Assembly: GCA_023954375.1 (NCBI GenBank)
Contig: JAMLIC010000012.1
Coordinates: 155,118-219,117, forward strand
Length of the DNA stretch: 64,000 nt
Origin: Planctomycetota bacterium
Lineage (GTDB): Bacteria; Planctomycetota; J058
Direction of reading: 5' to 3'
Every line of letters starts with the position of its first letter. The stretch's first letter is position 1. Both the position numbers and the translations under genes were made by a program. The notes under the pieces were generated by a model. The model made no database searches. It was not told the DNA's origin and was given only the letters and a program-made list of their open reading frames with translations. Below are positions 50,137 to 59,329 of this stretch, in pieces.

Positions 50137-51495
50137 CTAAGGTCTGGCCAGGCGGCGGAGCAGGTCGTCCCGGACCCGCTCGAACGCCCGGCGCCCCCGG
50201 TCGGTGGCCTCGAGCGGCGGGAGGGCGGCCCCGCCCGGCGGCGTCCCGAAGCAGGCCGGGGTCTCCAGGCGGGCGGCCTGGAAGAGCGCCTGCGCGTGGG
50301 CCTCGAGGGTGGCCCAGAGGACCGCGTGGAGGTCCTGCGCCAGGCGCGCGGCCCGTGGCTCGAGCGGGAAGATCGTCGCCTCGCGGAACTCGCCGTCGAG
50401 CCGCCACGACGCCAGCCACGCCGGCAGGGCCTCGTCCTCGGCCCAGGCCTGATAGGCGTCGGCCTTCAGGTGCCCGCCTGCGGTGGCGAAGCGCAGGTCC
50501 GTCTCCACCCGCGCGAGCTCCTCCGGCGTGCGCGCGGCCTGGACCTGGCGGACGTGCGCCAGGTGGGCCTGCGCGTCGTAGCCGGGGCGGTCCGGGGCGC
50601 GGAACAGGGCCCGGCAGGCCGACGCGTAGGCGGCGAGGACGGCGCCGAGCTGGCGGTCGGTCTCGCCGACGAGCGCGCGGTAGTGCTCCTCGAGCCCCGC
50701 CCGCTGCGCGGCGACCTGCTCGGGGGTGCCGAGGACCAGGTCGGCGACGAACTCGACCCGATCGAGCTCGTCGCGCTCGGTCGGCGTGAGCGCCCAGCGG
50801 CGCAGGAGCACCGCCGGCTGCTTGCGCAGCTCGAACAGCGCCGAGGCCGTCCAGGCCCCCAGCGGGAGCGGCCGGTCGTACGGGCCGAACGTCGCCCGGT
50901 AGCGGCCCTGCGCCACCTGCACGAGGCGGGGGGCGAGGACCGCGCGCCGCTCGAAGCGCAGCCCCACCGAGACCGTCATGCCGTCGGGGACCCCGTCGGC
51001 CCGGCCCTCGACGACGAAGCGGGTGCCCGCGCCGTCGGTCAGCGCGTCGAAGCGCGTCAGGTCGAAGCGGTCGCGCACCTCGGGGCCAGGCCGGTTCTCG
51101 TCGGGAGCCCGTCGCCGCTCGGCGAGCAGCACGAGGTCGAGCGCGCCGACGACGCGGCGGTCGAGCGTCACCTCGACGCGCGTCCTGCCGGGGGGCAGGT
51201 CCTCGGCCAGATGGATCTGGACGTGGTCCGGTCCGGCCGAGGTCACGAGGACGACCCGGCCCGCGACCCGGACGACCAGCCCGTCATGCGCGCACGGCGG
51301 CGGCGCCGCCCCCGCCGGCCCCGGCGGGCAGCGGTGCAGGTCGCGCCCGACGACCTTCAAGAACTCGCCGCGCCCGGCCTCGCGGACGGGCGCGTCGTCC
51401 TGCCGCAGCTCGATCAGCGTCGGCCGCGGGTCCTGACCCTGGGCGCCCGCGGCCAGGACGGCGGCGGCGAGCGCGGCGAAGAGCGCGTGTCGCAT
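50137..51495 (-). CDS. Secreted protein of unknown function, paralog of the next gene
   Basis: The protein has 452 residues with a signal peptide (MRHALFAALAAAVLAAGAQG). The N-terminal 100 residues form a TIG/Ig-like fold (VVGRDLHRCPP, VRVAGRVVLVTS) with one cysteine pair, a beta-sandwich middle (GTRFVVEGRADGVPDGMTV) and helical C-terminal half (VLATYASACRALFRAP-like, AWAEDEALPAWLASW). It aligns with the 483-residue protein at 51580-53031 along most of its length: GRYRATFGPYDRPLPLG vs GQFRATFGPYSKQLLFG, and LRFATAGGHLKADAYQAW vs VRFSSRNGHFKPDDYQAW. Both are tandem copies on the same strand. Function unknown; secretion suggests an envelope role. Confidence 0.75.
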   Translation of the reverse strand: MRHALFAALAAAVLAAGAQGQDPRPTLIELRQDDAPVREAGRGEFLKVVGRDLHRCPPGPAGAAPPPCAHDGLVVRVAGRVVLVTSAGPDHVQIHLAEDLPPGRTRVEVTLDRRVVGALDLVLLAERRRAPDENRPGPEVRDRFDLTRFDALTDGAGTRFVVEGRADGVPDGMTVSVGLRFERRAVLAPRLVQVAQGRYRATFGPYDRPLPLGAWTASALFELRKQPAVLLRRWALTPTERDELDRVEFVADLVLGTPEQVAAQRAGLEEHYRALVGETDRQLGAVLAAYASACRALFRAPDRPGYDAQAHLAHVRQVQAARTPEELARVETDLRFATAGGHLKADAYQAWAEDEALPAWLASWRLDGEFREATIFPLEPRAARLAQDLHAVLWATLEAHAQALFQAARLETPACFGTPPGGAALPPLEATDRGRRAFERVRDDLLRRLARP

Positions 51496-51545
51496 GGGAG
51501 GTGCTCCATCACCCCAACCCCCCAGGCGTCGGCGCGTGAGACTCT

Positions 51546-51574
51546 ACCACGGAGGACACGGCGTCCTCCGTGGT
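51546..51574. repeat. Short intergenic inverted repeat (cggagga family)
   Basis: Arms accacggaggac and gtcctccgtggt are perfect reverse complements with loop acggc. It lies between the two paralogous secreted-protein genes and is a short relative of the repeat at 19104-19210. Confidence 0.7.
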
Positions 51575-51579
51575 GAAGA

Positions 51580-53031
51580 TCAATCGTTTCCGGGCGCCAG
51601 GTGCCGGAGCCCCACCGTCCGCAGCAGCAGCCGCCGCTGCGCCTCGAAGAAGCGCCGCGAGACCGTCTGGGCGGGGACGGGGTCGACGTTCGGCACCATG
51701 CGGAGCGCCTCCGGGAGCTCGATCTTGGCCCGGTCGTAGAGGTTCCGCGTGTAGCCCTTGAACGTCTCGAGCACGATCGACACCAGGTAGTCGGACGGCA
51801 GCTCGCTGCGCGGCTCGATCGGCGCGATCGTCGACTCGCGGAAGTCGCGGTCCCGGCGGAAGGCGGCCGTCAAGGCCGGCAAGAAGGTGTCCTGCGCCCA
51901 GGCCTGGTAGTCGTCGGGCTTGAAGTGGCCGTTGCGGCTCGAGAAGCGCACGTCGGCCTTGAAGGCGTCCAGCGCCTTCTGGTCCTCGGCCGTCGCGAAC
52001 CCCATGCGCACGAGGTAGTCGAGCCACCCCTTCTCGTCGTAGTTCGCCTGGCCGGGCTGCTTGAAGTGCTGCCGGCAGCCCGACGCGTAGGCCTTCTCCG
52101 CCTCGGTGAGCAGGCGGGCGAGCTCCTCGCAGTGGGTCTTGTAGTGGTTCTTCATCGCCTCGGTCTGCTCGACCGCCTCCTGCGGCGTGCCGACCTGCAG
52201 GTACTCGCGGCGCTCGATGCGGTCGTAGACCTCGGCCTCCTCGCGCTTGAGCTTCCCGCGGAAGTCGCGGGCCTTGACCCGGGGCTGCTTGCCCAGCTCG
52301 AACAGGCAGGTCGCGGCGTAGTTGCCGAAGAGGAGCTGCTTGGAGTAGGGCCCGAAGGTGGCGCGGAACTGGCCCGCGCCCCCGGTGTTCGTGATCGTGG
52401 TCAGGCGCTGCTCGATGTCGCGCTGGTTGATGCTCAGCGTGACGACCATCGTGAAGCCGTCGGGGACCTTGCCCGCGACGCCGGCGATGTCGAAGCGGAC
52501 GCCCGTCGCGTCGCGCTTGAGCTCGAACATGGTGATCTTGAACTGGTCGCGGATGAGCTCCTCGAGGTCGGGCTGCCGGCCCGACCCGGGGCCCTCCATC
52601 TCGGCCTGGACGCGGCGCTGCTCGTCGGTGAGCTGCGCCGTGACCTCGAAGTCGAGCGTGGCGTCGCCCTTGCCGCGGACGGCGATCTTCAGCCGCCGCC
52701 GCCCCACCGGCGTGTCCTGCGGGACGATGAACGTCACCCGCTCGAAGTCGACCGAGAGGAGCATCACCTTCGTGTTGTTGATCTCGACCGTGATCTCCTC
52801 GTGGCGGCAGTCGTTGCGCGGCGGCGGCTGCCCGGGCTGCGGCTCGGGGAGCGGCGGGCAGGCGTGGAAGTTGCGCCCGACCGCCATGGCGACGCCGCCC
52901 TGCGGGACCGACGTGGTCCGCTTGTTGTCCATCTGGAGCTCGCGGATCACCGGGTTCGAGTCCTGGGCGGCGGCCGCCCCCGCGAGGAGGAGCGGCCCGA
53001 GGACGAGCGAGAGCGTGCTGGCGCGGGTCAT
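51580..53031 (-). CDS. Secreted protein of unknown function, paralog of 50137-51495
   Basis: The protein has 483 residues with a signal peptide (LSLVLGPLLLAGAAAA). An Ig/TIG-like N-terminal part holds VGRNFHACPP and NDCRHEEITVEINN (one disulfide possible). Middle: FDIAGVAGKVPDGFTMVVTLSI; C-terminal half is helical (CRQHFKQPGQ, DYQAWAQDTFLPALTAAF). The sequence follows its paralog closely. The start ATG 53031 overlaps the stop of the giant pseudopilin gene (ATGA), so the two are coupled; this suggests that the secreted pair is made together with the pilus-like protein. Confidence 0.75.
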   Translation of the reverse strand: MTRASTLSLVLGPLLLAGAAAAQDSNPVIRELQMDNKRTTSVPQGGVAMAVGRNFHACPPLPEPQPGQPPPRNDCRHEEITVEINNTKVMLLSVDFERVTFIVPQDTPVGRRRLKIAVRGKGDATLDFEVTAQLTDEQRRVQAEMEGPGSGRQPDLEELIRDQFKITMFELKRDATGVRFDIAGVAGKVPDGFTMVVTLSINQRDIEQRLTTITNTGGAGQFRATFGPYSKQLLFGNYAATCLFELGKQPRVKARDFRGKLKREEAEVYDRIERREYLQVGTPQEAVEQTEAMKNHYKTHCEELARLLTEAEKAYASGCRQHFKQPGQANYDEKGWLDYLVRMGFATAEDQKALDAFKADVRFSSRNGHFKPDDYQAWAQDTFLPALTAAFRRDRDFRESTIAPIEPRSELPSDYLVSIVLETFKGYTRNLYDRAKIELPEALRMVPNVDPVPAQTVSRRFFEAQRRLLLRTVGLRHLAPGND

Positions 53032-56000
53032 CAGTTGATCACCCTCTCCTTCAGGAGGACCTGCGGGTTGGGCAGGTAGTACACGAGCGAGATGTCGTCG
53101 AGGATCGGCGAAGCGAACGCGACGCCGTTGGGCGTCATCCCGGGGCTGAAGTACACCCGGTAGACCAGCTTGTCGTTGCGGCCGATCCGCACGGGCTGGC
53201 CCTGGTCGTCGGTCAGCCGGATCTCGGCCGAGTCGCCGCGGATCGATGCGTAGGTGTCCTCCCAGTGGGGGTAGCTCATGGTCGAGCCGTCGGCCCGCTG
53301 GACCTCGAAGGTGACGCGGACCGAGCCGGTCCCGTTGGGGAAGTTCAGGATCCCGTAGCGCTTCGGCAGGTAGGCGGTGTAGTGGACCCCGGCGAGGGTG
53401 ATCTCGCTGGCGCCGCTCTGGAACGCCTGCGAGAGGTCGAACCGGTTCGCCCAGTAGCCCACGTCGGCGCCCGGGTCGTAGCGCGTGGCCGTGAACTGGC
53501 GCGGGTTCGCGTTCGTTCCCGGCGGCGTCAGCCCGTCGAGGAAGCGCACGTCGTCGATCGTGCCGTTGGCCGGGAGGATCGCCTCGCGCTCGAACTTGAA
53601 CAGGCCGCCCATGACCGCCTGGTCACGCCGGACGCCGCCGATCATCACCTGGTCCTTCGGCCACAGCGCGTCCTCGAAGGTGGTCGGCGGGCCGGTCAGG
53701 GCGTTGAGGCGCACGAACGAGGGCAGCTCGTCGGGGTAGGCCGGGTTGACCTGGTTGGCCGGCAGCGGCGGCCCCGCGGGGTTCTGCGGGTCGGTGGCGA
53801 AGGGCTGGTAGCGCCCGTTGGCCGGCCGGCTCGTCGCCGGGCTCACCGGCCACACGCGGGCCACGAGCCCGCCGTTGCCGACCGTGTAGGGCCTGCCGTC
53901 GAGCCACAGCCACACCTCGCCCACGCGGTCGTCCCAGTAGGCGGCGATGTGGTGCCACTCGTGCGCCTTCCAGTCGCGCAGCGTGTTGTAGGGCACCCAG
54001 TGGTCGGTGCGCGAGAAGCGGATGTCCCGGTAGGGGGGCGGGATCGTCAGCAGCTCCACCGGGGGCCAGACGTAGCGCTGGTCCGTGGCCGCGTTGGTCA
54101 CGTAGGTCGAGAAGGCGATCCGCGTGCCGTTGGTCGGGTCGGTGACCATCGGCTCCTCCTGCGGATGGTTCGTCGGCCCCACGACCTCGAAGTAGAGCCG
54201 CGTGATCCGCAGGTCGCCCGACGAGTTGCGGGTGAGGAACATCTGCGTGCCGCGGGTCCACGAGCCGAGCTGGGGGGTCTGCCCGCCCGAGAACGCCTGC
54301 ATGTTCTGGGTCACGTGCGACGTGGCCAGCAGCCCGCACATGCGCTGGTCCGGCTGGTTCATGGCCGCGATCGTCCAGTCGAAGTCGGGCTTGTACCAGA
54401 ACTCGAACCCGCCGCGCGGCGTCGGCGCGACGTTGCCGCCCACGTCCATCGACCTGCCGCGCAGCCGCCCGTCGGGGGCCGCCGGCAGCGTCGCGCTGTT
54501 CTCGTCGCTGCCGCGGTACCAGAGCTGGGTCTCGCGCAGGGCCGAGTTGAGGTAGCCGTCGGGCGTGACGACGTCCCACTTCCAGGCCAGCTGCTCGGTG
54601 CTCGAGCGCGTGGCCGGCGCGACGCCCTGGTGGGCGTTGCCGAAGGGCCAGCCGAACCCGTTCTTGGGCCGGCCGGCCGACGGGCGCGTGCCCATGGTCT
54701 CGGCGTTGCGCACGCCGCCCGACGTGTCGGCGAACAGCACCTGCCAGTTGCTCGGCGCGAGCGAGCCGGGGTTCTCGACGTGGCGGTCCTGCAGGAGGAG
54801 CTCGAAGCGGCGGTTGCCGAGCTCCACGATGCGCGTGTCCACGGCGATCCCGCCGTCGGCGTCCGGGCCGGAGGCGAGCTGGATGCGGCTGGACAGCGCC
54901 AGGTAGCCGTCGTTCTCGGCCGCCGTCAGGTTGCGGCCCCGGCCCTCCTCGAGCATCTGCTGCTCCTGGCTGGACGGCAGGCTCTCGCCGCGGGGGTCCC
55001 AGTACTTCCGCGTGATCGGGAACGAGACGACGCCGTCGCGGTCGTTCTGCGACGCGAAGGTGTAGCCGTTGCGCTCGAAGTCGCGCTGGGTGGTGTGGGT
55101 GAGCGTCTCGTAGAGCTGGACGACCGCCTGGACCTTGGACTGGGCGTAGATGATCCGCTCCGTGCCCTTGGTGATGTCCTCGGGCGGCTGGCCGAGGATC
55201 TCGCCGAGCGAGGTGATCTCGAAGATCCCCTTCGACGAGAGGCACCACTCGTTGGTCTGCCGCTGCGACTTCGTCGAGCTGGGCGCGTTGATGTCGGAGG
55301 GGTAGAGGAGCGAGCCCTTGTCGCAGTGCAGCCGGACGCTGTGGTCGGGGTTCCACCCGGACAGGCGCGGGTTCGGGTTGAAGTTCGCCTTGATCATCGA
55401 CCGGACGGCCTCGTAGAACCAGACCTGATAGTCGCGCTGGCGCTTCACGTCGGCGGCGCTCGGCGTGGTGAGCGGCCGCTCGTCGAGCTGCAGCATGATC
55501 GGCTCGTTGCCGCGGTCGTGCCCGGGGAAGACGAACCGCCCCGAGTCGGGGTCGCGCGTGCCGTTCAGGTAGCCGTCGGTCAGCGTCGTGTCGACGAAGT
55601 CCTCCCACTCGGCGAAGGTCCGGAAGGGCCCCTGGGTGTCGATGCGGTTGCGGATGAGGCGCGCGTAGTCGATCGCGCCGTGGACGATCGGCGGGTCGAA
55701 CTGCTGCGACCCCTGCTGGTAGCCGAAGGGCGAGAAGTAGACGAGCACGCCGGTCGTGCCGTACTGCGTCTCCTCCTTGTGCTGGCCGGACGCGAACTGC
55801 GTCCCCACGTCGATGTCCTGCAGGCGCCCCTGGCGCGTGTCGATGTCACCCGTGTAGAGGTAGATGCCGCGCCCGGCGATCCCGGCCAGGTTGGCGGCGA
55901 TCACCTCGGTCGAGGCGAGGTTGATGTTGATCGGGCTGCGCAGCTCCTTGATCTGCACCTCGGACCAGGGCTTGTTGTGCAGGCCGTCCTGCGGCACCGC

Positions 56001-56789
56001 CGTCATCGTGTTGGGGTCGAACCACGAGCGCGTGGTCACGTAGTCCTGCAGGAGGTCGAAGTCCTGGTCGTTCTCGAGCACCTCGAGCAGCTCGGACTTC
56101 GAGTTGAACTGCTGCCCCTCGCGCGCCTGGCGGAAGCGGTAGATCGCCTCGCCGCCGCGCCACGCGTTGGGGCTCCCCTTGGGGTAGCGGGCGTGCCAGA
56201 TCGGGTTGCGGCCCCCGCCGGTGCCCGCGCGCGCGCGCGGGTTCAGGCGCGAGATCGCCACGCCGAGCGCGTCGAGGAAGCGGCAGTAGGCCTGGTCGAT
56301 GTCGCCGACGATCTCGTAGCGCGAGTTGAGGTTGAACTGCGCCTGCGTGTCGATGACCTTGACCTTGTACTGGTCGATCCCCTGGGCGTAGCTCGAGGCG
56401 AGGATCCCCGCGAACGAGGCGCGGAACTGGTTCAGCGACGGCGAGTCGCCCGGCTCGCCGCGCCGCACCGCGCTGGCCTCCTCGATCGGGAGCCAGTAGT
56501 TGCGGTCGGCGTAGATCCACGGCGCGTTCGGGTTCGAGAACGACTCGCCCAGCGCGAACCGCTTCATCGTGGCCTGCGCGAACTCGACGCCGCCCTCGGC
56601 GATCAGGCGCGACTTCACGCCGTCCACGTAGTTCGTGGACGCCGTCTGCTCGAGGCGCATGATCGACACGAACGTCAGCGCCAGCACCGAGAGCAGGGTG
56701 AGGATGCCGAGCGCGACGATGAGCATCGAGCCGCGCTCGTCCTCTCGCCCGCGCCGCCCGCGCCCATCGTGGACCATTTCGATCGTCAT
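53031..56789 (-). CDS. Very large type II secretion/type IV pilus-like protein with pseudopilin N-terminus and LamG-like region
   Basis: The protein has 1252 residues from ATG 56789; the upstream frame is not protein-like. The N-terminus reads EDERGSMLIVALGILTLLSVLALTF, a prepilin-like hydrophobic helix with a Gly before the processing site, followed by GspK/PilX-like text (EQTASTNYVDGVKSRLIAEGGVEFA). GspK is the tip minor pseudopilin but is only about 320 residues; here about 750-950 further residues follow. A segment with HEWHHIAAYWDDRVGEVWLWL and DGRPYTVGNGGL is LamG/concanavalin-like (jelly-roll carbohydrate or protein binding). Other parts are beta-rich. Overlaps the paralog gene downstream. 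Role: surface-exposed pseudopilin-type adhesin or secretion component, inferred. Confidence 0.75.
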   Translation of the reverse strand: MTIEMVHDGRGRRGREDERGSMLIVALGILTLLSVLALTFVSIMRLEQTASTNYVDGVKSRLIAEGGVEFAQATMKRFALGESFSNPNAPWIYADRNYWLPIEEASAVRRGEPGDSPSLNQFRASFAGILASSYAQGIDQYKVKVIDTQAQFNLNSRYEIVGDIDQAYCRFLDALGVAISRLNPRARAGTGGGRNPIWHARYPKGSPNAWRGGEAIYRFRQAREGQQFNSKSELLEVLENDQDFDLLQDYVTTRSWFDPNTMTAVPQDGLHNKPWSEVQIKELRSPININLASTEVIAANLAGIAGRGIYLYTGDIDTRQGRLQDIDVGTQFASGQHKEETQYGTTGVLVYFSPFGYQQGSQQFDPPIVHGAIDYARLIRNRIDTQGPFRTFAEWEDFVDTTLTDGYLNGTRDPDSGRFVFPGHDRGNEPIMLQLDERPLTTPSAADVKRQRDYQVWFYEAVRSMIKANFNPNPRLSGWNPDHSVRLHCDKGSLLYPSDINAPSSTKSQRQTNEWCLSSKGIFEITSLGEILGQPPEDITKGTERIIYAQSKVQAVVQLYETLTHTTQRDFERNGYTFASQNDRDGVVSFPITRKYWDPRGESLPSSQEQQMLEEGRGRNLTAAENDGYLALSSRIQLASGPDADGGIAVDTRIVELGNRRFELLLQDRHVENPGSLAPSNWQVLFADTSGGVRNAETMGTRPSAGRPKNGFGWPFGNAHQGVAPATRSSTEQLAWKWDVVTPDGYLNSALRETQLWYRGSDENSATLPAAPDGRLRGRSMDVGGNVAPTPRGGFEFWYKPDFDWTIAAMNQPDQRMCGLLATSHVTQNMQAFSGGQTPQLGSWTRGTQMFLTRNSSGDLRITRLYFEVVGPTNHPQEEPMVTDPTNGTRIAFSTYVTNAATDQRYVWPPVELLTIPPPYRDIRFSRTDHWVPYNTLRDWKAHEWHHIAAYWDDRVGEVWLWLDGRPYTVGNGGLVARVWPVSPATSRPANGRYQPFATDPQNPAGPPLPANQVNPAYPDELPSFVRLNALTGPPTTFEDALWPKDQVMIGGVRRDQAVMGGLFKFEREAILPANGTIDDVRFLDGLTPPGTNANPRQFTATRYDPGADVGYWANRFDLSQAFQSGASEITLAGVHYTAYLPKRYGILNFPNGTGSVRVTFEVQRADGSTMSYPHWEDTYASIRGDSAEIRLTDDQGQPVRIGRNDKLVYRVYFSPGMTPNGVAFASPILDDISLVYYLPNPQVLLKERVIN

Positions 56790-57070
56790 GCCACAGACCT
56801 CCGCCGACCGTTCGTCGCCGTGCCGGTGAGCCAGGCGGCTCACCCTACCAAAACCCGCGCGCGCCCGGATGCGCGCCCGCGCTCCGCGAGGGGGTCGACC
56901 CCCGAAACGACGAGACGCCGCGGGCGCGTGTGCGCCGCGGCGTCTGTGACGAATGAATGAGAAGTGAGGCCCCGCTCCGCCCGTCCCCATCGCTCGCCTG
57001 CATGTGAAGGGACGCCGGTGCGCCAACACAGCGCACCGGCGTCCGGCAGGGTTGGGTTTTCAGTCGGGTG
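56790..57070. repeat. Intergenic region with a relative of the att repeat
   Basis: About 280 bp without a gene. The stretch ggccccgctccgcccgtccc and following ccatcgctcgcct (56968-56999) is similar to the right att copy (49086 onward). The rest is GC-rich (gagggggtcgacccccg dyad near 56889-56905) and could hold the promoter of the pseudopilin gene. The presence here supports a dispersed intergenic family. Confidence 0.4.
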
Positions 57071-57883
57071 CTACGGCACGTCGAAGTAGGCGCCGCCCGC
57101 GTCGGAGGCCACGTTCTGGCAGAACGTGCGGTAGGTGCCGCTGGCCGCGATCCCGAAGACGTTGATCACCGCGCGCTGCGTGTTGGCCACCCGGATCATC
57201 TGCCGGTGGCCGTCCATGCTGTTCGCGCCGCAGTTCGGGGCGCCGTCCGTGAGGAGCACCACCGACATGTTGTCCTTGTCGCCGAGGGCCAGCGCCGTCG
57301 CCGGGCCGGTGCCGGTGGCGCCCGTCGGGGTCAGCGCGTTCACCCAGGCCACCGCCGCCTGCTTGTTGGCGTCGTTCGCCTCCTGCATGCCCGAGCGCCA
57401 GCGGCGCGTGCCGCAGTCGAAGGCGATCATGTTGAACTTGAAGTTGCGCGACAGGCCCAGGATCGAGCGGATCAGCTCCACCTTGGCGCGCGCCATGCGC
57501 GGGCCGTTGCGCGTGGTGCCCTCGAGCGTCGTGTAGCTGCGGTTGTCCCAGTCCATCGAGCAGGAGATGTCGATCACGTAGAAGATCGTGTCGTTCTCCG
57601 AGGTGATCTCCTCGCCGTAGATCACGGGCGGCGGCTCGTCGCGCGGGTCGTCGCGGTCGCCGTCGTCCGGCGTGGGCGGGGGCTGCGGGTTCGGGTCGAC
57701 GTAGAGCGGCTTCTCCAGCGGGAGGTCGAGGTCGGTCGGCGTGGCGCCGGGGGTGCTGCCGGGGCCGCCGCCGGTGCCCGTGCCCATGCCCGGGGTGGAG
57801 CCGCCCGTCTGCTGGGCCGTGGCCATGTTGGCGGCCACCAGGAGGGCGGCGGTGCCTGCGATCACGCTGCGGAGAAGCCTCAT
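57071..57883 (-). CDS. Secreted von Willebrand factor A-domain protein
   Basis: The protein has 270 residues. The start chosen is the ATG at 57883, which follows AGGAGA and precedes a signal peptide (MRLLRSVIAGTAALLVAANM). A Pro/Gly/Thr-rich linker leads to a VWA domain starting ENDTIFYVIDISCSMDWD, whose DxSxS (DISCS) forms the metal-ion-dependent adhesion site, with ALTPTGATGTGPAT giving the MIDAS Thr, and VVLLTDGAPNCG. It ends GAYFDVP. The domain binds metal and proteins. Longer upstream frame (to 58051) begins inside the intergenic sequence. Secreted VWA proteins next to a pilus-like cluster suggest surface protein interactions. Confidence 0.85.
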   Translation of the reverse strand: MRLLRSVIAGTAALLVAANMATAQQTGGSTPGMGTGTGGGPGSTPGATPTDLDLPLEKPLYVDPNPQPPPTPDDGDRDDPRDEPPPVIYGEEITSENDTIFYVIDISCSMDWDNRSYTTLEGTTRNGPRMARAKVELIRSILGLSRNFKFNMIAFDCGTRRWRSGMQEANDANKQAAVAWVNALTPTGATGTGPATALALGDKDNMSVVLLTDGAPNCGANSMDGHRQMIRVANTQRAVINVFGIAASGTYRTFCQNVASDAGGAYFDVP

Positions 57884-58076
57884 CGTCTCGTCTCCTATCC
57901 CCTGCCTGAGGGACCTTTCAAATCCAGGGACGCGGCCCGCGTCGACGATCTTGCGGTCGATTTTCTGGAAGGCCCCAAGTCGCTGGACCATAGCGCGTTG
58001 CGGCCACGCGTGCACGCGCGGGGTCAACGGCCGGAGAGGGGCGGGACGCACGTGCGACCGACCGCCGCGGCAGGGG
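57884..58076. other. Spacer between VWA and lipoprotein genes
   Basis: About 190 bp upstream of the VWA gene. It has gggacctttcaaatccaggga (near 57910) and gattttctggaaggcccc. Mostly GC-rich; promoter of the VWA gene is expected. No hairpin of interest was seen. Confidence 0.35.
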
Positions 58077-59243
58077 TTAGGTGCCGCGGGCCTGCCAGAG
58101 GCGGATGGCGTGGAGGGCGTGGGCCCCGTCGCCGACCAGGTCGAGGTAGAGCTGGGGCTCCCGCCCGCGGAGCTCGTCGAGCGTGGCCAGGATCCCGAGC
58201 GCGTCGAGCTCCAGGACGACGGCCGCCAGGCGGCCGAGGGCCCGCCGGGCCTCGGTCGCCTCGTCGGGCCCCAGGGCGAGCGCCCCCGCGGCCTCTGCCC
58301 GCAGCCACGTCTCGAGCCCGTGGCCGAGGACCTTGAGGGCCTGGGCCAGGATCACCGCCTCGTGGCGCCGGACCTTGTCCGCCGGGACGCGGGCCCTGGC
58401 CTCGGCCAGCTTCCCCTCCCAGTAGCGGGGCTCGAGCTCGAGCCGCAGCCGGAGCAGCCTGTACTGGTGGGCCAGCCCCGGCGGGAGCTCGGCGCCGTGC
58501 AGGCGCTGGACGGCCTGGAACAGGTGGAAGCCGCCGCACACGTAGCGGTGGATCGCGGCCGGGCGCGGGCGCCCGTCCGGCCCCGGCTGCGAGGGCTTGT
58601 CGTAGGGGCGGCCGGGCTCGGCCAGCCACGGCTCGAGGTAGGCCTGGTTCTCGGCGAGCGTCTCCAGGCTCGCGTCGCGCAGGGCGGCCGCGCGCTCGGC
58701 CTGCGCCGGGTCGCGCTCGGCGGCGGCGGCGAGGAGCTCCAGGCGCCACGCCTCGTCGAAGAACCGCGCCGGCTGCGGCGCCGGCGTGTAGGCCCGCGCC
58801 TGGGCCAGGACCAGCGCCTCGAGCGTGACTTCGCCGCCGCCCGGCGCGGGGAAGGGCCGCGCCAGCGGGACGCCCACCTCGACGGCGTTCTTGGCGAAGT
58901 AGCCGGGGTGGGGCTCGACCTTCACGCCGCCGCGGGCGGCCGGGAACGTCAGCGTGGTCCGGTCGAGGTTCTCGCGGACGAAGCGGTCGACGGCCGGCTC
59001 GCCGGCGACGACCAGCCCGGCCCCCCGGGCGATCACCCCGTGGACGAGCGCCCAGGGCTCCGCCGGGTCGAGGCAGCGGGCCTCGACCAGGCGCTCGAGC
59101 ACGTCCGCCGCCTGCGCGACCGCGGGGTCGTCGAGGGGGGCGAGCGCCGGCGGCGAGGGGAGCGGGGGCGGGGGCTGGGTGGGGCAGCCGGCGGCGATGA
59201 GGACGAGCAGGGCGGCGAGGCGACGGAGGTCACCGGAGGCCAC
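58077..59243 (-). CDS. Lipoprotein of unknown function
   Basis: The protein has 388 residues from GTG 59243, where GGGAAGAG lies 8 nt upstream and the lipobox LIAAGC is about 20 residues in. The rest is Ala/Leu/Arg-rich and helical: PLDDPAVAQAADVLERLVEAR, RETLAENQAYLEPWLAEPG-like, HRYVCGGFHLFQAVQRLHG, and RHEAVILAQALKVLGHGLETW. No enzyme motif is seen. The longer frame to 59486 is rich in Arg and Pro and lies over the HEAT/hydrolase gene and the intergenic repeat. Confidence 0.7.
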   Translation of the reverse strand: MASGDLRRLAALLVLIAAGCPTQPPPPLPSPPALAPLDDPAVAQAADVLERLVEARCLDPAEPWALVHGVIARGAGLVVAGEPAVDRFVRENLDRTTLTFPAARGGVKVEPHPGYFAKNAVEVGVPLARPFPAPGGGEVTLEALVLAQARAYTPAPQPARFFDEAWRLELLAAAAERDPAQAERAAALRDASLETLAENQAYLEPWLAEPGRPYDKPSQPGPDGRPRPAAIHRYVCGGFHLFQAVQRLHGAELPPGLAHQYRLLRLRLELEPRYWEGKLAEARARVPADKVRRHEAVILAQALKVLGHGLETWLRAEAAGALALGPDEATEARRALGRLAAVVLELDALGILATLDELRGREPQLYLDLVGDGAHALHAIRLWQARGT

Positions 59244-59261
59244 GGCGGACGCTCTTCCCAC

Positions 59262-59300
59262 TGCCTTCGTGTCCTCCGTCGTCCTTCGTGCCCTCCGTGT
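59262..59300. repeat. Direct copies of cttcgtgtcctccgt-like repeat
   Basis: The text ccttcgtgtcctccgtcgtc is followed by cttcgtgccctccgtgtcg, two near-direct copies of the family seen at 19104 and 51546, here without a clear dyad. It lies between the lipoprotein start and the HEAT/hydrolase stop. Confidence 0.5.
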
Positions 59301-59329
59301 CGAATCCAGGGCGTCGCGTGGCGCTCTCT

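Noticed and set aside
53265..56960. Plus-strand frame of 1231 codons opposite the pseudopilin gene
   Set aside because: Antisense shadow with monotonous Arg/Val/Leu content; the minus strand has the prepilin N-terminus.
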